NCBI GenBank assembly: GCA_003952965.2
Contig: RXIC02000003.1
Coordinates: 140,080 to 204,079, forward strand
Direction of reading: 5' to 3'
DNA from: Morella rubra
Taxonomy: Eukaryota; Streptophyta; Magnoliopsida; Fagales; Myricaceae
Length of the DNA stretch: 64,000 nucleotides
Shown: positions 57,851 through 64,000 of the stretch, in pieces
Layout: each line of letters starts with the position of its first letter
Position numbering within the stretch: the first letter of the stretch is position 1
The notes under the pieces: model-generated
What the model was told of the DNA's origin: nothing
What the model saw: only the letters and a program-made list of their open reading frames with translations
Databases searched by the model: none
Position numbers and translations under genes: made by a program

Positions 57851-59805
57851 ATGACGAGGAAGAGGTTCAGGACTATATCCTCTTCATCACAGCAAGCTAC
57901 GTCGTCATCACAGCAAGCTACACCATCATCACAACAACCTACGCCACCATCACAGCAACCTTCGTTCGAAGATGATGAACCTTCGAACGATGAAGAAATA
58001 GTTGGTTTGTTAATAACCAAAATAGTGATAATTTTAGTTATTTGTTAGTGAATTTAATTTCACATTTTACATGTGCAGATGATACTCAAGTTCGTAAAGC
58101 GCGTGGTGAGACGCGCATGACTGACGTGTGGAATCTAAAAGAGGGTGAATGGATTCCAACGCGTTTTAATGACAATGGCAGCCTCTAGGTGATGAAGGAG
58201 GCATTTTTAACAAATTCACAGGTTGCGTTGCCCATGTTCCTAATCAAATCCCCCTAGATGCCGTGGATTGGCGTAGAGTCCCTACGGCAATAAAGGAGGA
58301 TTGTTGGAGTATTATGACGGTATACCTAATTTTATTCATAGTACTTGAAATTCAATTATATAAGTTTAATACTTGACGCACCTAACTCTTGGGGTATATT
58401 TTGCAGAGGCGCTTTACAATCCCCGAGCCTCCATTGGGGGATACAGTGAAGCGTTGGTTCATCAAAGATTTGGGAGAAAAATGGAGGAACTACAAATGTA
58501 GTTTGAAGCACAAATTTTTCAATGAGGCCTTTACGCCTCAACATGTCAAAAGTAAAGCTCCAACAAACGTTAATTTGGAGCAATTTTACAACTTAGTCGA
58601 TTTTTGGTATTCTGATGCAGGACGGGTATGACATTATTTCTTTGTATTATGGATTTGAATATAGCTTATTATTAATTTCTAATGTCTTGGTGTTAATGTA
58701 GCGTCGAAGTGAAGCTAGGAAACAAAGTAGATCACTCCAGACGTCGGTCCACGCTGCAGGATCTAAGAGCTTTGCACGTCATGCTCACGAGTTGGTACGT
58801 AGTACTTAATTAGTTTGTTTACTGGTATAATATTTATTATTAGGATTCTTATAAGTAATTTACAATTTTATCATTCTATATGGTGTTTGTGATGTAGGAA
58901 AAAGAGAAACAAGTTCCAATTGATCGAGCAGAGTTATATAAAGCTGTCCATTCGTTCTGACGGGTCTCCAATGAATCGGATGTAGCAGAGAAAATAGTAT
59001 GTCACTATTACATCAATTTTGATTTGAATTATTTTAATTTTAATTCATAATTTAACTGTATGTTCTATTCTTTCAGAGGCGAATGGAGGAGATTGAACTG
59101 AATGATCCAGCAAGTTCACAAACTTTGAGCCAATCCAGAATGGGTGGCAACATCATTTGGTCACCATCTGACCGATATGCACAAGTTATGGGTCCAGAAC
59201 GACATGGTCGCATTCGCGGCGTTGGACTAGGACCAACTCCTTCATCCCATCCTACCAACCCCAACATAATATCCACTCAGCTGAATCTTCTAATAACGCG
59301 GAAATGATAGAGATGCAAGATCAAATGAAGATGATGTAGTCTACAATTTCATCGCTTCAATCTACAATCAAAATGATGGCTGAAGCCTGGGTAAAAATTT
59401 TAGTTACTTACCCTCACATAATCACTATTGATTCTATTTATGTATTTTCCTAGTTAATTGTTTGTTTAACTTTTGTAGGACCAACTTCAAAACCAAAATG
59501 TTGCAAATCCCAATCCCGACCAAGTTCCACCAACATTTCCATCTCATCTCATGCAAGCCGGAAAACGTTTCATGGTAAGATAATAACATAAATAAAGACT
59601 GCCATTAATTTGATTTTAAGTGTGTACTAAGCTCTTGTATTTGTATTTATTTATTTTTATCTTTGTTCATGTCATTACTGTTTGTTAATTTTTCAATGTT
59701 GCAATGCAGACAATGTCATGGTGAGGATAATGGTGTTGGTGTGCAGTGCAAGATAGTGCTGGAGCAGATGGTGCTGGTGCAGGTGCTGAACCTGCTAAAA
59801 ATTAA
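57851..59805 (+). pseudogene. Transposase_24 gene (right arm)
   Basis: This is the mirror copy of 44,894-46,852 with the same eight-exon layout. Exons begin at about 57,851, 58,079, 58,408, 58,703, 58,899, 59,078, 59,480 and 59,709, separated by introns of 70-110 bp with GT..AG borders. It differs in a few bases (for example SDAGRV against SDAGQV, PERHGRIRG in place of a shifted frame). A shift after FNDNGSL and one before the QMKMM helix are common to both arms, so they predate the inverted duplication or reflect unusual splice sites. Confidence 0.75.
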
Positions 59806-60014
59806 AGTTATAGTTATTTGTTGTTAAATGTCATTACTTATTAGTTTTTAGACTTCTGAGAAACTGACATTACTTATTTGTTGTTATTACTTATTACTTG
59901 TTTGATGCAAAACTTGTTTGAACACCATTACACAAGTTAATTGGTCAATTTTTTATTGTAGGTGTTTTTGAGATATGTTGAATTGAAGTTGCTATCAAAG
60001 AACTAATTTTTCAA

Positions 60015-61019
60015 ACTAAGTGTTGGAAGTGTCGACACATTGAACCATGTGTCGACACATTGCACTAACACCGAGAGAGTGATTCCAGGCCATTCTAAAG
60101 TGTCACACATTGAAATAGTGTCGACACATTGCACTAACACCCGAGAGCATGTTTTCAGGCCAAATTTTAATGTGTCAGCACATACCATCAATGTGTCGAC
60201 ACATTGTGCGATTTTGCAGATATCTTGGAAGCAACGCCAACTCATCCAAAAAGTCTCCAAATGGTCTCAAATGACCTCCAACGGCACTCAAACTTTACAA
60301 GAAGACCCTTTGTGCCCTAGGAGCTTTAAATAGAAGAAGATGGAGAGAGAAAAGCAAGAAGTGTGCGCTATTAACTCTTGTCCTAATTTCTAGAGAGAGA
60401 AAAAGCTTTGAAGAAGAAAGAAGCTCCACCAACCAAGAAAGCATGTTCCCCCACCTGCAAATACTGTCGCTTTCTTTGAGAATCTTGTCTCTTTGCACAC
60501 CTCAGTGCTTCATACTTGTTTATTCGGCTTAAAGAGCCTTTACTAAGATTCATTTTGTACCCATTCTTGAAAAACACGTAAGTGTTGGGAAAAACACTTG
60601 TCCTACTAGTTGGGTAGAAGAAATCCTCTAGGTTGTGAGGATTTGTGAGAGTGAGTTAAAGTGTAAGCTCGAAAAACACTTTGTAAAGGTTCCTTAGCAC
60701 CCGGGAAGCTAAGGTGTATTTACTATTTGGAAGATAGTGAAGAAAGCCCAAGAAGTCAATAGCCTTGGGGGTGGTCATAAGTGACTGAACCACCTAAAAA
60801 TCACGGTGTCATCTCTCTATCCTTATCTCTATTTATTGTCGTTATCTATTTGTTGTGCATGATTATCTATTATTTTTATTCTTCTTTAGACTCATTGATG
60901 ATATAGATATGCTCTCTAGTTCTTTTAGAAAGGGTCTGTGCATATTTGGGTTTTTTGTAAAAAGAAAAATTTTTAAAAATCCAATTCACCCCCCCTCTTG
61001 GGTTGTTTTTGCACTCACA
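60015..61019 (+). mobile_element. Copia LTR-like segment with TGTCGACACA sites (right arm)
   Basis: This is the mirror of 43,687-44,690. TGTCGACACATTG-type sites lie at 60,031-60,205, TTTAAATAGAAG at 60,326, and the R/U5-like end at 60,580-61,019 (TTAGCACCCGGGAAGCTA; CCAATTCACCCCCCCTCTTG). No primer site follows; the CACTA end sequence resumes at 61,025. Confidence 0.6.
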
Positions 61020-61024
61020 ATTAT

Positions 61025-61195
61025 ATACCGTCCGAAGGGTTTTGAGTGACAGAACATGAAAATCGTCACCTAAAACATTGGCTGACGGGCTTTAGTTGAC
61101 AAACCGGATGACAACTCGGTTTTGTCACCCAAAACTTTGCAATGTACTTTGGGTGACAAATTTTTTTGTCACCCAAAGTATTTTTTCTTGTAGTG
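61025..61195. mobile_element. CACTA terminus, TTTGGGTGAC type (right arm)
   Basis: This is the mirror of 43,509-43,680, ending TTTTTTCTTGTAGTG at 61,195. Compared with the left arm it has a complete GTCACCC where the left has GCACCC, and different bases around CATTGCAAAG. Confidence 0.7.
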
Positions 61196-63135
61196 GTTGT
61201 ATAGGTGAGTTATATATATTTTTTAATCGATCCATTTTTTTAATGATTATTTAAAGCAATTATTTAAGCTTTATTGATTACAATTTTTGATTTAGGAAGA
61301 TGAGGATGCATGGGGTTGGAAAAAGTTTTGAAGTAGTTTAGACCCACCTCGACAGTCAAGATAGACTATTTATTTTATTACGTATTATATTTTAATTGTT
61401 TCGATTTTTTTGAATATTGTGATTAATTATTTAACATTACATTTTGTTAGTAAAATTGTTATATTAATATATTTTTTAATAATTTTCTAGCAATTTCCCA
61501 AACCAATGTTAAATTTAGCGTTCAGACGACCACATGTCTCTCGACGTTCGATCAGATTCAAATGATTCAACATTTTGATTCGTTGAATTTTCGAACACGA
61601 AGATTTTTGCTTGTCCGAACACGTAGAACTGGATATCGAATAGATATAACTCTATCCATTGGAATGTATACCCAACTTGTAATTTCTTAACATCTAAAAC
61701 CATGCGAACATTTGCAGCCCAAAGCATTTTAACGCATTAAGAACGTTATTGACATTTCCTTTCACTGCGTTGGAATGGTATCCGAAACATAGTGTGGGCA
61801 AAGAGGGTGGCGTTGGAATGGTATCCAAAACATAGTGTGGGCAAAGAGGGTGAAGCCACTTTTGGAGCTCTTTTTTTTTTTAGAAAAAGTGGAACTTGAA
61901 ATGTCCTCTCCTGGGGGGAGAACCTCATGAAGTTGTATAGTGTCGTCGGTTAGATTTCCGGGAGTTCAAGACCGACCTCACCCAAACAATAACGAGAAAG
62001 ATTGAAGACTGACCAGGATGTCGATTTAATGCTAGACTTTTTTTAAAGTGGAATTCGAGAGGAAAGGTGCAAAAAACGAACCAATCAATGAATTGCTTTC
62101 TCTCTCTCTTGCTTCTCTCTTTGTCTAGCTCAGTTCGTGAGTCTAGTTTCAGAGCTCATCTTGGGTCCAAATCAAGTTTAAATTTTGTTGTAACATTCCC
62201 ATTGACTTAGTCTGTAAATCTCACCTCGGTAGGTGATCAGGTAAAGAAAAATGTGGTTCTTGTGCGCCTAGTCGAAACATTAATTTTCTACTAGGGGTAA
62301 CGATCGAATGGGGTTTATTACTGATTAAAAGCAACTCCAACTAGAACACTGGTCAATGGTCATTAGGTGAGAGATTAAGCGCATGGCAATGCCGAAAGCC
62401 AGGAATGCTAGCTACTGATCTAGAGCACTGCGATTTTTTTTTTTTTTTTTTTGAAAAAAAAGGAAGCTCCTTCCGTTCGCAGAAAGAAATGCGATTTATA
62501 AGTAGCCTAACACGACCCACCCTATGGAATTAGTGGGGATGAGCAGAACTAAAATTAGCTAGAGGAGCTTTACAACTTGCAGATTGCAACTTCCCTCAAG
62601 GTGTGTCAGTTGCTATTGATGATTCAGTACAGAAGATCTCTTTCTTTTCTATTCTTTTTTCGTTTTTTTTTTTGTTGTGGTCCTTTTTGAGAAATCCAAA
62701 AAATATCTTGTTAAATCCATTATAATCCGGAAACCGACGATTAACTTGTCAATTATCTGAAGACTGAAAAGAAAGGTTTACCGGCCTCCGGAAAATGTGA
62801 GATAGATCATACTTTACGTAAATTTTTCTTCCTTCAAACATGGTACATCATACATGACCATTTATTTTCTGCAGCAGGGCAAAGTAAAAGTGAGTTCAAC
62901 CAGTACAAGTGAAAGTTCCCACATCTACGTTAAATTTTTGTAATTCTGGATTTGTTAATGGATGTTTTGATGCCTGAATATCTTAAGCTACCATGCACAT
63001 GCAGCATATTATTAGATTTAATGGTACATTAATGGTTTGTTGGTGCAAATTAATTTCTTATTATTTTTTCTCGTAGTTTTGGGTTATTTATTCCTTCCAT
63101 GCGCAGAAACAACTGCGATTAAGTAGCCTAACACG
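61196..63135. other. Right arm flank without genes
   Basis: This is the mirror of 41,571-43,508. It has CGTTCAGACG and CTTGTCCGAACACG phrases, the two 46-bp tandem units near 61,763-61,852, a T-run at about 62,430-62,450, and the duplicated GTAGCCTAACACGA phrases (62,503 and 63,122). Confidence 0.5.
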
Positions 63136-63312
63136 ATAATGGGCAGTGGGATTCTGGCCTCATTCCTGACTTATTTGAGGAAGACTCAGCGGATGCTATT
63201 ATGAGATTACCTCTTCCAGTTTCTAAACATGAAGACCGATGGATTTGGACCAAGGAACAAGCTGCGAATTTCTCGGTTAAATCTTTCTTGAAGAATGATC
63301 AGCTGAGTAGAC
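63136..63312 (+). pseudogene. LINE reverse-transcriptase fragment (right arm)
   Basis: This is the plus-strand copy of the LINE scrap at 41,395-41,570. It is open from GQWDSGLIPDLF through SVKSFLKNDQLSRHY. Confidence 0.7.
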
Positions 63313-63319
63313 ACTACAA

Positions 63320-63540
63320 AACAATTAATAATTATAAAATATTATTAATTATAACCGTTATTTTAAAATGACATTAATAAAATCAACAAAGTAAAAAATT
63401 AATAATACAAACATTAATTAACAATTGAAAGTGAAATACAAATAAATCTTAAATACACATTTTCGATGAGCAATGTTGCATATATAAAAATTAAAAGAAT
63501 GATTTTTTAACAAAATTTATTATTATAAAAGGCCTCATGG
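63320..63540. repeat. Dispersed AT-rich repeat (right arm)
   Basis: This is the inverted copy of 41,165-41,390 and of 9428-9660. Confidence 0.65.
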
Positions 63541-63594
63541 TTATCGAGCAACTAATTAATGTTATCGATCGCGTTGAGTTAAAACAAAGTCCTA

Positions 63595-63916
63595 TTGGCA
63601 CTACCTTAGCCAATGCGTCAAAGATTGTGGCATAGCCTTCAAGAAGGTCCGTGGCTGTGAGATGTGGGACTTCACCTCACAAAATCCTGAATTCAACAAG
63701 ATCTTCAATGATGCTATGGCGTGTACAGCCAAGATCGTGATGGCAGTGGTCCTGGCCGAATACAAAGATGGATTCGATTGCGTTGGATCATTGGTAGATG
63801 TAGGAGGTGGTACTGGTGGGATGATAGCTGAGATTGTTAATTCACATCTATATATTAGAGGCATCAACTTTGATAGCCCACATGTTGTAGCCATGACACC
63901 AGGACATGAGGGGGTC
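63595..63916 (+). pseudogene. O-methyltransferase exon 1 fragment (right arm)
   Basis: This is the inverted copy of OMT-C exon 1: MWDFTSQNPEFNKIFNDAMA, TAKIVMAVVLAEYKDGFDCV, then LVDVGGGTGGM and the HVVAMTPGHEG stretch. It differs from the left arm at two residues in 85. It ends at GGGTC (63,912-63,916), the target duplication of the solo LTR, which continues from 63,917. Confidence 0.85.
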
Positions 63917-64000
63917 TGACAGGATCCCCAGTAAAGACCACGGCCTAGACTACCACAAGTAAGAAACATGGACCGAAACCCACCAGGACAGCCCAAAGCC
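63917..64000 (+). mobile_element. Solo LTR, partial (right arm)
   Basis: TGACAGGATCCCCAGTAAAG onward is the inverted copy of the LTR end at 40,705-40,788, cut by the window end. Mismatches and small gaps are more frequent here than in the rest of the arm. Confidence 0.8.

Larger units (their letters stand above)
52406..64000. repeat. Right arm of giant palindrome
   Basis: This is the reverse complement of 40,705-52,299. Differences include a two-base change in the myosin exon, a strongly diverged island at 53,860-54,038, altered subterminal repeats at 54,039-54,590 (net shift about 17 bp) and more mismatches in the last 60 bp of the window. Confidence 0.9.

Noticed and set aside
43509..61195. 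One 17.7-kb CACTA element spanning the palindrome centre
   Set aside because: The two ends are mirror copies of the same terminus created by the inverted duplication, with other element ends and copia LTRs between them.

Overview
This window is nuclear DNA of a flowering plant, probably a eudicot. It is AT-rich and intron-bearing, and it carries plant-specific families: a class II small-molecule O-methyltransferase, a BGAL10-type beta-galactosidase, a class XI myosin tail exon, CACTA (En/Spm) transposons with TNP2, Transposase_24 and Transposase_32-like genes, Ty1/copia elements with a tRNA-Met primer site, and a LINE remnant. The species cannot be resolved. No rRNA, tRNA, CRISPR or prokaryotic features are seen.

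Bases 1-11,486 hold a small O-methyltransferase (OMT) cluster on the minus strand: an N-terminal scrap (365-555), a nearly full-length two-exon copy A with frameshifts (1388-2581, TATA box upstream), and copy B (10,261-11,486), cut in exon 1 by a CACTA end. Between A and B lies a CACTA element with both ends (3717-9180) that has captured pieces of a beta-galactosidase gene and the first exon of another gene.

Bases 11,487-38,877 are a nest of decayed transposons. They comprise a CACTA element with Transposase_32-like, TNP2 and Transposase_24 genes; a copia LTR plus truncated gag; a segment packed with GATCGATC-type repeats around another Transposase_32-like gene; a reverse-strand TNP2 fragment; and a long region with TGTCGACACA-type repeats, satellite-like tandem arrays, two more Transposase_32-like genes and a GRF zinc-finger gene.

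Bases 38,878-41,110 are OMT copy C, split by a 917-bp solo LTR flanked by the 5-bp target duplication GACCC.

From about 40,705 to the window end (64,000) the sequence is one giant palindrome. Two arms of about 11.6 kb mirror each other (paired positions sum to about 104,705) around a 106-bp loop at 52,300-52,405. Each arm carries part of OMT-C, a LINE scrap, a CACTA end, an LTR-like segment, an S/Q-rich Transposase_24 gene, a captured myosin XI exon, a second CACTA end, and a copia LTR with primer site and gag. The two gag genes point at each other, so transcription from either LTR would give a self-complementary RNA. This layout resembles known hairpin-RNA silencing loci, but a misassembly or a head-to-head haplotype join is not excluded. 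The arms are about 98-99% alike in most places but contain one strongly diverged island beside the CACTA end.

Most coding sequence here is broken by stops and frameshifts. Some frameshifts could be sequencing indels, since they occur in nearly every gene.
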